In this document: one piece after another, positions 1 through 12,410 of the stretch
Layout: each line of letters opens with the position of its first letter
How positions within the stretch are numbered: position 1 is the stretch's first letter
Source: Escherichia coli
GTDB taxonomy: Bacteria; Pseudomonadota; Gammaproteobacteria; Enterobacterales; Enterobacteriaceae
Direction: 5' to 3'
NCBI RefSeq assembly: GCF_011881725.1
Contig: NZ_JAATUR010000019.1
Coordinates: 1-64,000 of the forward strand
Length of the DNA: 64,000 bases
The notes under the pieces: generated by a model
The model's database searches: none
The model's input: only the letters and a program-made list of their open reading frames with translations
Told to the model about the DNA's origin: nothing
Made by a program: the position numbers and the translations under genes

Positions 1-56
1 GGTGTTAATCGTGGTTATTGTCGCGTCATCTTAAATTTGAGGGGTGACGGAACGCC

Positions 57-947
57 ATGACAATATCGACAACTTCCACGCCGCATGATGCGGTATTTAA
101 ATCTTTTTTACGCCATCCAGACACCGCGCGGGATTTTATTGATATTCATCTTCCCGCGCCGCTGCGCAAACTGTGTGATTTAACGACGCTTAAACTGGAA
201 CCAAACAGTTTTATTGATGAAGACCTGCGGCAATATTATTCCGATCTCTTGTGGTCTGTGAAAACGCAGGAGGGAGCGGGCTATATTTATGTAGTGATAG
301 AGCACCAAAGTAAGCCGGAAGAATTAATGGCTTTTCGCATGATGCGCTATTCCATTGCTGCGATGCAAAACCATCTGGATGCGGGCTATAAAGAGCTTCC
401 ATTGGTGATCCCGATGCTGTTTTACCATGGTTGCAGAAGCCCTTATCCTTATTCACTCTGCTGGCTTGATGAATTTGCCGAGCCTGCTATAGCCCGCAAA
501 ATTTATTCATCGGCTTTTCCGCTGGTGGATATTACCGTGGTGCCGGATGACGAGATTATGCGACACCGCAAAATGGCTCTGTTGGAGTTAATTCAGAAAC
601 ATATCCGTCAGCGCGATCTGTTGGGATTAGTCGACCAAATTGTTTCGCTGCTAGTTACAGGGAACACTAATGACAGACAGCTAAAAGCCCTGTTTAATTA
701 CGTATTACAAACAGGGGATGCCCAGCGTTTCCGTGCATTTATTGGTGAGATAGCGGAACGAGCACCACAAGAAAAGGAGAAACTGATGACCATTGCTGAC
801 AGATTACGTGAAGAAGGCGCAATGCAGGGCAAGCACGAAGAAGCCCTGCGAATTGCTCAGGAGATGCTCGAGAGAGGTTTAGACAGAGAATTAGTTCTGA
901 TGGTGACCCGACTTTCGCCAGACGATCTTATCGCGCAAAGCCACTAA
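57..947 (+). CDS. rpnB: Rpn family recombination-promoting nuclease RpnB (YfcI)
   Basis: A 296-residue protein of the Rpn/YhgA-like PD-(D/E)XK nuclease family, whose members cut DNA and promote RecA-independent recombination. The N-terminal nuclease domain (about residues 8-230) shows YYSDLLW with D63 and the YVVIEHQS strand with E82 and Q84, the usual Rpn active site (ExQ in place of ExK). The C-terminal 55 residues are charged and helical. A GGGGTGACGG stretch precedes the ATG. It is a paralogue of rpnE at the other end of the window. Family members have been linked to phage defence. The identification with YfcI rests on the adjacent yfcH and on sequence recall. Confidence 0.9.
   Translation: MTISTTSTPHDAVFKSFLRHPDTARDFIDIHLPAPLRKLCDLTTLKLEPNSFIDEDLRQYYSDLLWSVKTQEGAGYIYVVIEHQSKPEELMAFRMMRYSIAAMQNHLDAGYKELPLVIPMLFYHGCRSPYPYSLCWLDEFAEPAIARKIYSSAFPLVDITVVPDDEIMRHRKMALLELIQKHIRQRDLLGLVDQIVSLLVTGNTNDRQLKALFNYVLQTGDAQRFRAFIGEIAERAPQEKEKLMTIADRLREEGAMQGKHEEALRIAQEMLERGLDRELVLMVTRLSPDDLIAQSH
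786..947 (+). CDS. candidate internal short product of rpnB (RpnS-type)
   Basis: Within rpnB, codon 244 is an ATG preceded by AAGGAGA with five bases of spacing, a better ribosome binding site than that of the full-length gene. Initiation here would give a 53-residue C-terminal helical domain ([11 protein letters not shown]...). In the Rpn family, short internally initiated products have been reported to oligomerise with and inhibit the long nuclease. The site is seen in sequence; its use as a start is inferred from the family and from the identical placement in rpnE. Confidence 0.55.
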   Translation: MTIADRLREEGAMQGKHEEALRIAQEMLERGLDRELVLMVTRLSPDDLIAQSH

Positions 948-994
948 CCCTGTAACACCGGGAGTTAACTGGCGGATATTTGCAGTAAACCACA

Positions 995-1888
995 TCAGCG
1001 AACGACATCCGCCAGCGCCTCTTCTAAATCGTACCAGCGAAACGCAAATCCTGCTTCCTCCAGCCTTTTTGGCAGCGCGCGTTGACCGCCTAATACCAGA
1101 ACTGAAGATTCGCCCATTAATAGCCGAATGGCGGTCGCGGGGACGCGCATAATCGCCGGGCGATGCAGAGCATGACCGAGCGCGTGGGCAAATTGTTCGT
1201 TGCGTACCGGATAGGGGGCAACCATATTAAACGGTCCGCGCAGATCGTTATCCAGCAGCCAGAGAATCCCGTTGACCATATCATCGATATGAATCCAGGC
1301 CAGATACTGCCGACCAGAGCCAATTGGGCCACCTAAACCGAGGCGAAACGGCGGCAGCATTTTGCCGAGAATTCCGCCATCTGGTGCCAGCACCACACCG
1401 GTACGCAGCAGGCACACCCGCGTTTTGTCACTTTGCGCCCGACAGGCAATTTCTTCCCAGTGAGCGCAAAGTTTATGGGTAAATTCGTTATGCGGAGGCT
1501 CTTCTTCGGTAACTACCACTTCACCTAAGTCACCGTAGTATCCCGCCGCCGAACCGGAAATAAGTACCGACGGCGGCGTATCGCTGGCGTTAACTAAATC
1601 CACCAGTTTTTGCGTAATATTCCAGCGACTTTGGCACAGTCGGTCTTTTTGCTCGCGAGTCCAGCGTTTATCGGCAATCGGTTCGCCAGCCAGGTTAATT
1701 ACCGCATCAACGCCGTTGAGGTTGCTTTGATCGGTAAGCCCTTGCCATAGTGTCACTTGGGGGCCGAGGATTGAACTGGCTTTCTGCGGGTTACGCGTCA
1801 CTACCGTGATTTGATGTCCCAGCTCCAGCAAACGCGGAATCAAATGGCGACCAATTAATCCCGTTCCTCCAGTGATCACTATATTCAT
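995..1888 (-). CDS. yfcH: NAD(P)-dependent epimerase/SDR family protein YfcH
   Basis: A 297-residue extended short-chain dehydrogenase/epimerase-like protein (TIGR01777 type). The dinucleotide-binding GGTGLIG motif lies at residues 7-13, and [10 protein letters not shown] contains the YYG segment of this subfamily. The C-terminal 50 residues correspond to the DUF1731 tail. Its substrate is unknown. It lies 20 bases downstream of folX on the same strand and is probably co-transcribed with it. Length equals the E. coli protein as I recall it. Confidence 0.9.
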   Translation of the reverse strand: MNIVITGGTGLIGRHLIPRLLELGHQITVVTRNPQKASSILGPQVTLWQGLTDQSNLNGVDAVINLAGEPIADKRWTREQKDRLCQSRWNITQKLVDLVNASDTPPSVLISGSAAGYYGDLGEVVVTEEEPPHNEFTHKLCAHWEEIACRAQSDKTRVCLLRTGVVLAPDGGILGKMLPPFRLGLGGPIGSGRQYLAWIHIDDMVNGILWLLDNDLRGPFNMVAPYPVRNEQFAHALGHALHRPAIMRVPATAIRLLMGESSVLVLGGQRALPKRLEEAGFAFRWYDLEEALADVVR

Positions 1889-1908
1889 GCAGCCTCCCGA
1901 TATGGCGG

Positions 1909-2271
1909 TTAACGCTGCCAGCTTAAGGTCATGGATACCGAATCGGCGTAGCGCAGCGCGTGCAGTTTATCGATCTCCACTTCAGCATACGTCACCCAGT
2001 GATGTTCACGTGCGATATCGAGCACATCCTGAGTTAATTTTTCCAGCAAAGAGAAACGGTTATTCTCTACGTGCTGAATAATGTTTTTCGTTACGGTGCG
2101 ATAGTTCAGCGCGTCATTAATATCTTCACTGGTACGTGCTTTATCGGCCGGATAGTGGATTGTAACGTTGATAACAATATCCTGACGGTTGTTAATCTCT
2201 TCATCCTTAATTCCGATAAACGTACGTAAACGAAGGTTCTTTATACGAATAATAGCGGCAGGTTGTGACAT
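1909..2271 (-). CDS. folX: dihydroneopterin triphosphate 2'-epimerase FolX
   Basis: A 120-residue FolB-like protein of the T-fold pterin family. FolX epimerises 7,8-dihydroneopterin triphosphate at C2' to dihydromonapterin triphosphate, feeding tetrahydromonapterin synthesis. [14 protein letters not shown] near the N-terminus and the C-terminal [16 protein letters not shown] segment match the family. It precedes yfcH and follows yfcG on the - strand. It differs from FolB (dihydroneopterin aldolase) mainly in its substrate; the FolX call depends on the neighbourhood. Confidence 0.92.
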   Translation of the reverse strand: MSQPAAIIRIKNLRLRTFIGIKDEEINNRQDIVINVTIHYPADKARTSEDINDALNYRTVTKNIIQHVENNRFSLLEKLTQDVLDIAREHHWVTYAEVEIDKLHALRYADSVSMTLSWQR

Positions 2272-2327
2272 TGCAGGTTCTCTGTTGTTTTACTTAGGAT
2301 GAAATAATACACGAGAACCTGTTTCTG

Positions 2328-3803
<1,476 letters not shown>

Positions 3804-3806
3804 TGA

Positions 3807-4361
3807 GTGATGAAACTGATGTTTGCATCGGACATTCATGGGTCGTTACCGGCGACGGAACGTGTTCTGGAGTTGTTTGCCCAAAGCGGCGCTCAGTGGC
3901 TGGTGATTCTTGGCGACGTGCTGAATCACGGCCCACGCAATGCTTTACCGGAAGGCTATGCGCCGGCAAAGGTGGCAGAACGGTTGAATGAAGTAGCGCA
4001 TAAAGTTATCGCTGTACGTGGTAACTGCGACAGCGAAGTGGACCAAATGCTGCTGCATTTCCCAATGACCGCGCCGTGGCAACAGGTATTACTGGAAAAG
4101 CAGCGCCTGTTTCTGACACATGGTCATCTGTTTGGCCCGGATAATCTGCCGGCGTTAAACCAGAATGACGTGCTGGTGTATGGTCATACCCATCTGCCAG
4201 TGGCGGAACAGAGAGGGGAGATTTACCATTTCAACCCTGGCTCGGTGAGTATTCCGAAAGGCGGTAATCCGGCGAGCTATGGCATGCTGGATAATGACGT
4301 ACTCAGTGTAATCGCACTCAATGATCAAAGTATCATTGCGCAGGTCGCGATTAATCCGTAA
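3807..4361 (+). CDS. yfcE: metallophosphodiesterase YfcE
   Basis: A 184-residue calcineurin-like phosphodiesterase (MJ0936/YfcE family), active on artificial phosphodiesters with Mn2+. Metal-ligand motifs are visible in order: SDIHG (D9, H11), [20 protein letters not shown] and YGHTH. The start is GTG at 3807 directly followed by ATG at 3810, with CGACGAGGAG upstream, so either codon may be used (184 or 183 residues). It lies 52 bases after yfcF and precedes yfcD on the same strand. Confidence 0.9.
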   Translation: MMKLMFASDIHGSLPATERVLELFAQSGAQWLVILGDVLNHGPRNALPEGYAPAKVAERLNEVAHKVIAVRGNCDSEVDQMLLHFPMTAPWQQVLLEKQRLFLTHGHLFGPDNLPALNQNDVLVYGHTHLPVAEQRGEIYHFNPGSVSIPKGGNPASYGMLDNDVLSVIALNDQSIIAQVAINP

Positions 4362-4420
4362 TTTACCCCCACAACTCAAAATGCGCCGTAAGAGCGCCAG
4401 AAAAAGAAGGTTTCCTGATA

Positions 4421-4963
4421 ATGGAACAGCGTTGTTTGGCAAGTACTGAATGGGTGGATATTGTCAATGAAGATAACGAAGTCATTGCACAAGCCAGCCG
4501 GGAACAAATGCGGGCACAGTGTCTGCGTCATCGTGCAACTTACATCGTCGTGCATGATGGTATGGGCAAAATTCTGGTCCAGCGTCGTACCGAGACAAAA
4601 GACTTTTTACCCGGCATGTTAGATGCTACTGCTGGCGGTGTGGTTCAGGCTGATGAGCAACTGCTGGAATCCGCACGTCGTGAAGCGGAAGAAGAGTTGG
4701 GCATTGCTGGTGTCCCCTTTGCCGAGCACGGACAGTTCTATTTCGAAGATAAACATTGTCGTGTCTGGGGAGCGTTGTTCAGCTGTGTTTCTCACGGTCC
4801 TTTCGCCCTTCAGGAAGATGAAGTCAGTGAGGTTTGCTGGCTGACACCAGAAGAAATCACCGCGCGATGCGATGAGTTTACACCAGACTCGCTGAAAGCC
4901 CTGGCTCTGTGGATGAAGCGCAATGCCAACAATGAAGCCGCAGAGACTGAAACGGCAGAATGA
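4421..4963 (+). CDS. yfcD: Nudix hydrolase YfcD
   Basis: A 180-residue Nudix hydrolase resembling isopentenyl-diphosphate isomerase-like Nudix proteins. The full Nudix box GGVVQ...[12 protein letters not shown] (GX5EX7REUXEEXGU) starts near residue 73. The substrate is unknown. Its 3' end runs into a strong stem-loop that begins five bases after the stop and could serve both directions. The ATG follows AAGAAGGTTTCCTGATA. Confidence 0.88.
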   Translation: MEQRCLASTEWVDIVNEDNEVIAQASREQMRAQCLRHRATYIVVHDGMGKILVQRRTETKDFLPGMLDATAGGVVQADEQLLESARREAEEELGIAGVPFAEHGQFYFEDKHCRVWGALFSCVSHGPFALQEDEVSEVCWLTPEEITARCDEFTPDSLKALALWMKRNANNEAAETETAE

Positions 4964-4987
4964 AAAAAGAGCCGCAGTTGCGGCTCT
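4963..4987 (-). terminator. rho-independent terminator, yfcC side
   Basis: AGAGCCGC-AGTT-GCGGCTCT forms an 8-bp stem with a 4-base loop at 4968-4987. Read on the - strand it is followed by six T, the classic intrinsic terminator for transcripts coming from yfcC. Confidence 0.7.
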
Positions 4988-5016
4988 CAGGTTGTAGACA
5001 ACGTGCGCTTTGTTTA

Positions 5017-5112
<96 letters not shown>

Positions 5113-5131
5113 TTAGCCGTTGTCATCAATC

Positions 5132-5155
5132 TAAGGGCCGCAGTTGCGGCCCTTA
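5132..5155. terminator. bidirectional stem-loop with the same core as the upstream terminator
   Basis: TAAGGGCCGC-AGTT-GCGGCCCTTA is a perfect 10-bp stem with a 4-base loop, followed on the + strand by AACATTTTT. Its central GCCGCAGTTGCGGC is identical to that of the stem-loop at 4968-4987, so the REP cluster is bracketed by twin hairpins. Confidence 0.6.
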
Positions 5156-5161
5156 ACATTT

Positions 5162-6682
5162 TTAGTGGTAGCCCATCAACTGAGCGCCGATCACCACCAC
5201 GCTGGACATAATAAACAGCAGTCCAAGCAGTGTTGCACCCACTTTTATCCAGTTACGGAAGTCCACCCGGCAAACACCGAGCGTAGCCATTAACGAAGCT
5301 GAAGTCGGGTAAATGATATGACTGAAGCCATCACCAAACTGGAACGCCAGCACGGTAACCTGACGGTTAACACCGACCAGATCACCAAGCGGTGCCAGTA
5401 ATGGCATGGTTAACGCTGCCTGACCAGAGCCGGATGTCACAAAGAAATTGAATACCGCCTGAAAGAGCAACATAAACCAGGCCGCAACCGCGTTATCCAG
5501 ACCGCTAATGGCATTGGCAATGCTGTTGAGGATGGTATTCAGCACGCTAGCATCACCAGCTTCACCGTTACCGACCAGCAGCAAAATCCCTTTGGCGAAA
5601 CCAACCAGCAGGGCGGGGGCTATCATCATCCGTGCGCCTTCGGTAAATGATGAAGCCATAGTGTTTACCGTCATTCCATTAAGACGGAAGACAACGCCGA
5701 TGATGCCAATTACCAGACCCATAGCGAAGAACTGGCTGGCAATTTCTGGAATAAACCAGGCATTGACGATCACGCCCCAAATCACCCAGATCATGACGGC
5801 GGTTAAAACAATTAATACCAGCCAGTCACCAAAGGTAAATGGACGCTGTTCTACATCAGCCTGTTTTTCTCGGAAGAAACGATCGGACTCGTGCACGCGT
5901 GATAACAAAGGATTTTTTTTCACCCGTGAGGCGTACACCATGGTGAAAACAAGGCCTATCAGAGTAGCGATAACCCACACCACGATGCGCAAACCGGAGC
6001 CAGAAAGCACAGGAACGCCAGCGATCCCCTGGGCGACGACCACGCAGAACGGGTTCATCCACGAGCTGGCAAAACCGATTTGCGTAGCGATATACGTTAC
6101 CAGGACGGTGGTGATACTGTCATAACCCAGCCGAACCATGAGTGGCGCGATGATGATGGCAAAGGCGACAGCCTCTTCCCCCATGCCAAATACCGCTCCG
6201 CCAAGTGAAAAGAGAATAAACAGCGCTGGAATGAAAAGAATTTCATTCCCTCGAGTGTGGCGGATAAGTGCCAGGATGCCGTTATCAATAGTTCCTGTGC
6301 GCATTACGATGCCAAACGCGCCGCCAATCACCAGCATAAACATGATGATGCCAACGGCTGTCCCATATTTCGAGCCAGAGGCTAGCCCTTCAAACGGGAA
6401 GTTCATCAGGCCGGGGCGTTCATCGCCCGTCGAGAACAGTTGCACGCGGTGATACTCAGGTTCGCCCGCCTCATTGGTCAGAATGCGAAATGAGTGAGGG
6501 TCTACAACCTTGCGTGTTTTTGTCTGACCATCAACCTGATACTGCACTTCCTGACTGTCAAACATTCCTACCGGAACAACCCAGGTGGCGAGGCTGGTTA
6601 AAATAGCAACAAAAAAGATAATCACCAACGTATCGGGCATTGCCCATCTTCTGGTTGGTTTGGATTCAGTTATTGCGGACAT
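5162..6682 (-). CDS. yfcC: YfcC family inner-membrane transporter
   Basis: A 506-residue multi-pass membrane protein of the C4-dicarboxylate/basic amino acid carrier family (DcuC-like, YfcC/ArcD2 group) with about a dozen hydrophobic segments. Landmarks are GGAVFGMGEEAVAFA and TSGSGQAALTMPLLAPLGDL, resembling the paired substrate-binding hairpins of this superfamily. The start MSAITESKPTRRW is chosen because it matches the family; an upstream in-frame GTG/ATG would add seven residues. Substrate is not known from sequence; proximity to pta-ackA suggests carbon overflow but this is inference. Confidence 0.85.
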   Translation of the reverse strand: MSAITESKPTRRWAMPDTLVIIFFVAILTSLATWVVPVGMFDSQEVQYQVDGQTKTRKVVDPHSFRILTNEAGEPEYHRVQLFSTGDERPGLMNFPFEGLASGSKYGTAVGIIMFMLVIGGAFGIVMRTGTIDNGILALIRHTRGNEILFIPALFILFSLGGAVFGMGEEAVAFAIIIAPLMVRLGYDSITTVLVTYIATQIGFASSWMNPFCVVVAQGIAGVPVLSGSGLRIVVWVIATLIGLVFTMVYASRVKKNPLLSRVHESDRFFREKQADVEQRPFTFGDWLVLIVLTAVMIWVIWGVIVNAWFIPEIASQFFAMGLVIGIIGVVFRLNGMTVNTMASSFTEGARMMIAPALLVGFAKGILLLVGNGEAGDASVLNTILNSIANAISGLDNAVAAWFMLLFQAVFNFFVTSGSGQAALTMPLLAPLGDLVGVNRQVTVLAFQFGDGFSHIIYPTSASLMATLGVCRVDFRNWIKVGATLLGLLFIMSSVVVIGAQLMGYH

Positions 6683-6801
6683 AGCGCAAATTTTCCCTTG
6701 CACAAGACAAAGTGGTAAGTATGCAAAGTGAGATGGCGTAATTCATTGATGCAGCGCAGTTAAGAAAGATAATCAGAAAGGAATAATGCAAATTAAGAGA
6801 A

Positions 6802-6833
6802 TAAAAAACCGGAAATAGTGGCTATTTCCGGTT
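6802..6833 (-). terminator. intrinsic terminator of ackA-pta
   Basis: AACCGGAAATAG-TGG-CTATTTCCGGTT is a perfect 12-bp stem followed on the - strand by a T-run (AAAAAA at 6803-6808 on +). It lies 39 bases past the pta stop. Confidence 0.85.
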
Positions 6834-6871
6834 CAGATATCCGCAGCGCACGGCTGCGGATGATGACGAGA

Positions 6872-9016
6872 TTACTGCTGCTGTGCAGACTGAATCGCAG
6901 TCAGCGCGATAGTGTAGACGATATCGTCAACCAGTGCGCCACGGGACAGGTCGTTAACCGGCTTGCGCATACCCTGCAGCATCGGCCCGATGGAGATCAG
7001 GTCGGCAGAACGCTGTACCGCTTTGTAGGTGGTGTTACCGGTGTTCAGATCCGGGAAGATGAACACGGTAGCGCGACCTGCAACCGGAGAGTTCGGCGCT
7101 TTAGATTTCGCAACGTCAGCCATTACCGCAGCATCGTACTGCAGCGGGCCGTCGATCATCAGGTCAGGACGTTTTTCCTGCGCCAGACGAGTTGCTTCGC
7201 GAACTTTCTCTACATCGCTACCTGCACCAGAAGTACCGGTGGAGTAGGAGAGCATAGCCACACGCGGTTCAATACCGAAGGCTGCAGCGGAATCTGCAGA
7301 CTGAATCGCGATTTCTGCCAGTTGTTCAGCGGTCGGATCCGGGTTGATCGCACAGTCACCGTAAACATAAACCTGTTCTGGCAGCAGCATGAAGAACACG
7401 GAAGATACCAGAGAGCTGCCCGGTGCAGTTTTGATCAGCTGCAGCGGCGGACGGATGGTGTTTGCGGTAGTGTGAACAGCACCGGAAACCAGACCATCAA
7501 CTTCATCCTGCTCCAGCATCAGCGTACCGAGAACCACGTTGTCTTCCAGCTGTTCGCGGGCAACGGTTTCGGTCATACCTTTGTTCTTGCGCAGTTCGAC
7601 CAGGCGGCCAACATAGTTTTCGCGAACCACTTCTGGATCAACGATTTCAATGCCAGCGCCCAGCTCTACACCCTGAGAGGCTGCAACGCGGTTGATCTCA
7701 GCCGGGTTACCCAGCAGTACGCAAGTTGCGATGCCACGTTCAGCACAGATAGCGGCGGCTTTAACGGTACGCGGTTCGTCGCCTTCCGGCAGAACGATAC
7801 GTTTGCCCGCTTTGCGTGCCAGTTCGGTCAGCTGATAACGGAACGCAGGCGGAGACAGACGACGGCTGCGCTCGGAAGTGGCAGTCAGAGAATCAATCCA
7901 CTCAGCGTTGATGTAGTTAGCAACGTATTCCTGAACTTTCTCGATGCGCTCGTGATCGTCAACCGGAACTTCCAGGTTGAAGCTCTGCAGGCTCAGAGAA
8001 GTCTGCCAGGTGTTGGTGTTCACCATGAATACCGGCAGGCCGGTAGCGAAAGCGCGTTCGCACAGTTTAGAAATGCGCGCGTCCATTTCGTAGCCGCCAG
8101 TCAGCAGCAGGGCGCCAATTTCTACGCCGTTCATTGCCGCGAGGCAAGCGGCAACCAGTACATCAGGACGGTCTGCGGAAGTCACCAGCAGAGAACCTGC
8201 ACGGAAGTGCTCCAGCATGTGCGGAATGCTGCGCGCGCAGAAAGTCACGGATTTAACGCGGCGAGTGTTGATGTCACCTTCGTTGATGATGGTCGCATTC
8301 AGGTGACGCGCCATATCGATCGCACGGGTCGCGATCAGATCAAAGCTCCACGGCACAGCGCCGAGAACCGGCAGCGGGCTGGATTCTATCAGTTTCGCCG
8401 GATCAACGTTGTTTACTTTGGCTTTGGAAGAGTCGTCGAAAATCTCGGACAGATCCGGGCGAGTACGACCCTGTTCATCAACCGGCGCGTTCAGTTTGTT
8501 AACGATAACGCCAGTGATGTTGGTATTTTTTGCACCACCGAAGCTGTTGCGAGTCAGTTCGATACGTTCTTTCAGCTGTTCAGGGGTATCAGTGCCCTGA
8601 GACATAACGAAGACGATTTCCGCGTTCAGCGTTTTGGCGATTTCGTAGTTCAGAGACTGGGCAAACTGGTGCTTACGTGTCGGGACCAGACCTTCAACCA
8701 GAACGACTTCAGCGTCTTTGGTGTTGGCGTGGTAGTTCGCGACGATCTCTTCCATCAGCACATCTTTCTGATTGCTGGAAAGCAGACCTTCAACGTAGCT
8801 CATTTTCAGCGGTTCAGCAGCTGTCGTGGTGGAAGAGTTCGCACGCACGATAGTCGTTGTCTGATCGGGCGCATCGCCACCGGTACGCGGCTGAGCGATA
8901 GGTTTGAAAACGCTCAGACGAACGCCTTTGCGTTCCATTGCACGGATCACGCCGAGGCTGACGCTGGTCAGACCGACGCTGGTTCCGGTAGGGATCAGCA
9001 TAATAATACGGGACAC
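6872..9016 (-). CDS. pta: phosphate acetyltransferase Pta
   Basis: A 714-residue long-form phosphotransacetylase that converts acetyl-CoA and phosphate to acetyl phosphate and CoA in the cytosol. The N-terminal P-loop-like regulatory domain starts [20 protein letters not shown], a DRTGG domain occupies the middle, and the C-terminal catalytic PTA_PTB domain (about 390-714) carries [12 protein letters not shown] and [13 protein letters not shown]. It is the second gene after ackA, with a 74-base gap holding a hairpin. Full length, no lesion seen. Confidence 0.97.
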   Translation of the reverse strand: MSRIIMLIPTGTSVGLTSVSLGVIRAMERKGVRLSVFKPIAQPRTGGDAPDQTTTIVRANSSTTTAAEPLKMSYVEGLLSSNQKDVLMEEIVANYHANTKDAEVVLVEGLVPTRKHQFAQSLNYEIAKTLNAEIVFVMSQGTDTPEQLKERIELTRNSFGGAKNTNITGVIVNKLNAPVDEQGRTRPDLSEIFDDSSKAKVNNVDPAKLIESSPLPVLGAVPWSFDLIATRAIDMARHLNATIINEGDINTRRVKSVTFCARSIPHMLEHFRAGSLLVTSADRPDVLVAACLAAMNGVEIGALLLTGGYEMDARISKLCERAFATGLPVFMVNTNTWQTSLSLQSFNLEVPVDDHERIEKVQEYVANYINAEWIDSLTATSERSRRLSPPAFRYQLTELARKAGKRIVLPEGDEPRTVKAAAICAERGIATCVLLGNPAEINRVAASQGVELGAGIEIVDPEVVRENYVGRLVELRKNKGMTETVAREQLEDNVVLGTLMLEQDEVDGLVSGAVHTTANTIRPPLQLIKTAPGSSLVSSVFFMLLPEQVYVYGDCAINPDPTAEQLAEIAIQSADSAAAFGIEPRVAMLSYSTGTSGAGSDVEKVREATRLAQEKRPDLMIDGPLQYDAAVMADVAKSKAPNSPVAGRATVFIFPDLNTGNTTYKAVQRSADLISIGPMLQGMRKPVNDLSRGALVDDIVYTIALTAIQSAQQQ

Positions 9017-9062
9017 GGTTTATCCTCTTTCGTTACCGCCGGTTTGGCGGGTTACAAAACAG

Positions 9063-9085
9063 CACCGCCAGCTGAGCTGGCGGTG
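9063..9085. other. intercistronic hairpin between ackA and pta
   Basis: CACCGCCAGC-TGA-GCTGGCGGTG is a perfect 10-bp GC-rich stem with a 3-base loop, five bases past the ackA stop. It lacks a T-run in the direction of transcription, so it may protect the ackA message from 3' decay or lower pta expression rather than terminate. Confidence 0.6.
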
Positions 9086-9090
9086 TGAAA

Positions 9091-10293
9091 TCAGGCAGTC
9101 AGGCGGCTCGCGTCTTGCGCGATAACCAGTTCTTCGTTGGTTGGAATAACCACCGCAGGACGGGTACCTTCTTTGTTGATGAAACCAGATTTGCCGAAAC
9201 GTGCAGCCAGGTTGCGTTCGTGATCAACTTCAAAGCCCAGCACGCCCAGTTTGCCCAGAGACAGTTCACGAACCATCGCGGCATTTTCACCGATACCACC
9301 GGTGAATACAACAGCGTCCAGACGTCCATCCATCAGCGCGGTGTATGCACCGATGTATTTCGCCAGACGGTGGCAGTAAACGTCCATTGCGCGCTTCGCG
9401 TCTTCTTTCGTCGCGTAGTTGTCTTCAACATAGCGGCAGTCGCTGGTCACTTCGGTCAGACCCAGCAGGCCAGACTCTTTGGTCAGCAGTTTGTTGATGG
9501 CATCAACGCTCATGCCGAGGGTGTCATGCAGGTGGAAAACGATCGCTGGATCGATGTCACCAGAACGAGTACCCATCACCAGGCCTTCCAGCGGAGTCAG
9601 ACCCATAGAGGTATCAACGCATTTGCCGTTGCGGATAGCAGAAACGGAACCACCGTTGCCCAGGTGGCAGGTGATGATGTTCAGTTCTTCTACCGGCTTG
9701 TTCAGCATTTTCGCCGCTTCCTGGGTTACATAGAAGTGGCTGGTACCGTGCGCGCCGTAACGACGGATGCCGTGCTCTTTGTACAGGTTGTATGGCAGGG
9801 CGTAGAGGTAAGACTCTTCCGGCATAGTTTGGTGGAACGCCGTGTCGAATACAGCAACGTTTTTATCTTTCAGCTGCGGGAAAGATTTCAGTGCTTCTTC
9901 GATACCGATCAGGTGAGCCGGGTTGTGCAGCGGTGCAAAAGAAGCTGCATCTTTGATACCCTGAATAACAGACTCATCGATCACTACGGAGCTGGTATAC
10001 TTTTCGCCGCCGTGTACGATACGGTGACCGATAGCAGTCAGCTGCGCAGACAGTTCTGGTTTTTGTGCCAGAATAGTATTAACGATAAAGTTGAGTGCTT
10101 CGCTGTGAGCGGCGCCTGCACCTAAGGCCGCTTCTTGTTTATTGCCGTCCATTTTCCATTTGATACGTGCTTCGGGCAGGTGGAAACATTCGGCTAAACC
10201 AGAAAGATACTCTTCACCATTCGCTGCATCGATGATTGCAAATTTCAGTGAAGAACTACCGCAGTTCAGAACCAGTACTAACTTACTCGACAT
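9091..10293 (-). CDS. ackA: acetate kinase AckA
   Basis: A 400-residue ASKHA-fold kinase that interconverts acetyl phosphate + ADP and acetate + ATP. The first acetate-kinase signature [13 protein letters not shown] is at the N-terminus. The second, [13 protein letters not shown], contains the catalytic histidine, and the phosphate loop HLGNGGSV and the [10 protein letters not shown] segment follow. Gene order ackA-pta is the standard enterobacterial operon. The leader region upstream holds repeated inverted sequences. Confidence 0.97.
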   Translation of the reverse strand: MSSKLVLVLNCGSSSLKFAIIDAANGEEYLSGLAECFHLPEARIKWKMDGNKQEAALGAGAAHSEALNFIVNTILAQKPELSAQLTAIGHRIVHGGEKYTSSVVIDESVIQGIKDAASFAPLHNPAHLIGIEEALKSFPQLKDKNVAVFDTAFHQTMPEESYLYALPYNLYKEHGIRRYGAHGTSHFYVTQEAAKMLNKPVEELNIITCHLGNGGSVSAIRNGKCVDTSMGLTPLEGLVMGTRSGDIDPAIVFHLHDTLGMSVDAINKLLTKESGLLGLTEVTSDCRYVEDNYATKEDAKRAMDVYCHRLAKYIGAYTALMDGRLDAVVFTGGIGENAAMVRELSLGKLGVLGFEVDHERNLAARFGKSGFINKEGTRPAVVIPTNEELVIAQDASRLTA

Positions 10294-10630
10294 GGAAGTA
10301 CCTATATTGATACGTGGCTAAAAAAACGTCAGGGAGCCATAGAGCGTAGCGCATGATGACACCGACATTTATGATTAACATCATGCACTGCAAATTTTTT
10401 TTGCATGATGGAAGAAATATCTTGAGTCTATGCCATTTTGCGTAATTTTCAGTCAATGGCATAATGTTTATGAATTCGACGACTCAATGAATATGTACTA
10501 CTCGGCCATTTCAGGCTGCTAAAGGATACCTGATTGTGGGTATGGAAGACAAAATGTTTTGAACGTTGTCCCGCTGAGTTGTGAAATTGCACAAATTTTT
10601 GAATATTTATATGTGAAGTTGAGGTGAAGC
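10294..10630. promoter_or_regulatory. ackA leader / ackA-yfbV divergent intergenic region
   Basis: This 337-base AT-rich gap must hold the ackA promoters (- strand) and the yfbV promoter (+ strand). On the - strand it contains, in order, CATCATGCA (10410-10402), TGCATGATG (10387-10379) and CATCATGC (10358-10351). The middle copy can pair with either outer copy, giving two mutually exclusive hairpins. No open reading frame of interest was seen. Confidence 0.55.
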
Positions 10631-11086
10631 ATGTCAACGCCGGATAATCGTTCTGTTAATTTTTTTAGCTTGTTTCGCCGGGGACAGCATTACTCAAAGA
10701 CGTGGCCGCTAGAAAAACGTCTTGCCCCGGTCTTTGTTGAAAATCGTGTCATTAAGATGACGCGCTATGCGATCCGCTTTATGCCGCCGATCGCCGTGTT
10801 TACTCTCTGCTGGCAGATTGCGCTGGGCGGTCAGCTTGGTCCAGCGGTCGCCACTGCGTTGTTCGCCCTAAGCTTACCCATGCAGGGACTGTGGTGGTTG
10901 GGCAAGCGTTCTGTAACGCCATTACCGCCTGCAATTCTCAACTGGTTTTATGAAGTTCGCGGTAAATTGCAGGAGTCTGGACAGGTGCTGGCACCTGTTG
11001 AAGGAAAGCCTGATTACCAGGCATTAGCTGACACGCTTAAGCGCGCCTTCAAACAACTGGATAAAACTTTCCTTGATGATTTGTAA
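10631..11086 (+). CDS. yfbV: UPF0208 inner-membrane protein YfbV
   Basis: A 151-residue protein with two membrane-spanning segments around residues 45-90 ([20 protein letters not shown] and [12 protein letters not shown]) and cytosolic ends. E. coli YfbV has been implicated in insulating the Ter macrodomain from flanking chromosome regions. The ATG follows TTGAGGTGAAGC. A strong intrinsic terminator lies 23 bases after the stop. Confidence 0.88.
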
Positions 11087-11090
11087 TTGA

Positions 11091-11663
<573 letters not shown>

Positions 11664-11673
11664 GGAGGCCCGC

Positions 11674-12324
11674 GTGCGGTGCAAAGGTTTTCTGTTTGAT
11701 CTTGATGGAACGCTGGTGGATTCTCTGCCCGCGGTAGAGCGGGCATGGAGTAGCTGGGCCAGACGTCATGGGTTAGCGCCGGAAGAGGTGCTGGCTTTCA
11801 TACATGGTAAACAGGCTATTACGTCTCTGCGCCATTTCATGGTGGGAAAATCGGAGACGGAAATTGCCGCCGAGTTTACCCGTCTGGAGCAGATCGAGGC
11901 CACGGAAACCGAAGGTATTACCGCACTCCCAGGGGCGATAGCTTTACTCAATCATTTGAATAAAGCGGGAATTCCGTGGGCAATTGTCACTTCTGGTTCA
12001 ATGCCTGTTGCGCGAGCACGCCACAAAGTTGCCGGGCTTCCCGCGCCGGAAGTGTTTGTTACCGCAGAGCGAGTTAAACGTGGAAAACCAGAACCGGATG
12101 CATATCTGTTGGGTGCACAACTTTTGGGCCTTGCGCCGCAGGAATGCGTGGTGGTGGAAGATGCTCCCGCTGGTGTGCTTTCAGGCCTGGCCGCGGGGTG
12201 TCATGTCATTGCGGTTAACGCACCGGCAGATACCCCGCGTCTGAATGAGGTGGATTTGGTTCTACATAGTCTGGAGCAAATTACTGTGATCAAACAGCCA
12301 AATGGTGACATTATTATTGTGTGA
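11674..12324 (+). CDS. hxpA: HAD-family sugar phosphatase HxpA (YfbT)
   Basis: A 216-residue haloacid dehalogenase-like phosphatase that dephosphorylates hexitol and sugar phosphates in the cytosol. The catalytic motif FDLDGTLVDS is at the N-terminus. VTSGS (motif II), KRGKPEPDAY (motif III lysine) and VVEDAPAGVLSG (motif IV) follow. The start is a GTG preceded by GAGGAGGCC, as in E. coli; an ATG upstream overlaps yfbU and is unlikely. A terminator follows 18 bases after the stop. Confidence 0.9.
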   Translation: MRCKGFLFDLDGTLVDSLPAVERAWSSWARRHGLAPEEVLAFIHGKQAITSLRHFMVGKSETEIAAEFTRLEQIEATETEGITALPGAIALLNHLNKAGIPWAIVTSGSMPVARARHKVAGLPAPEVFVTAERVKRGKPEPDAYLLGAQLLGLAPQECVVVEDAPAGVLSGLAAGCHVIAVNAPADTPRLNEVDLVLHSLEQITVIKQPNGDIIIV

Positions 12325-12342
12325 AATGCCTGATCGTGATTT

Positions 12343-12367
12343 AGCCCCGTCCCGTCGGGGCTTTTTT
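12343..12367 (+). terminator. intrinsic terminator after hxpA
   Basis: AGCCCCG-TCCCGT-CGGGGCT forms a 7-bp stem with a run of T. Confidence 0.85.
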
Positions 12368-12410
12368 GTGGCAGAATCAGGCTATCCCCCTCAATTAACA
12401 AGGATACGTT

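Noticed and set aside
6818..9088. 756-codon open frame on the + strand across pta
   Set aside because: It is the exact antisense of pta, which is full length with all family motifs. The translation (Arg/His/Gln-rich, no domain) is the usual shadow of biased codon use.
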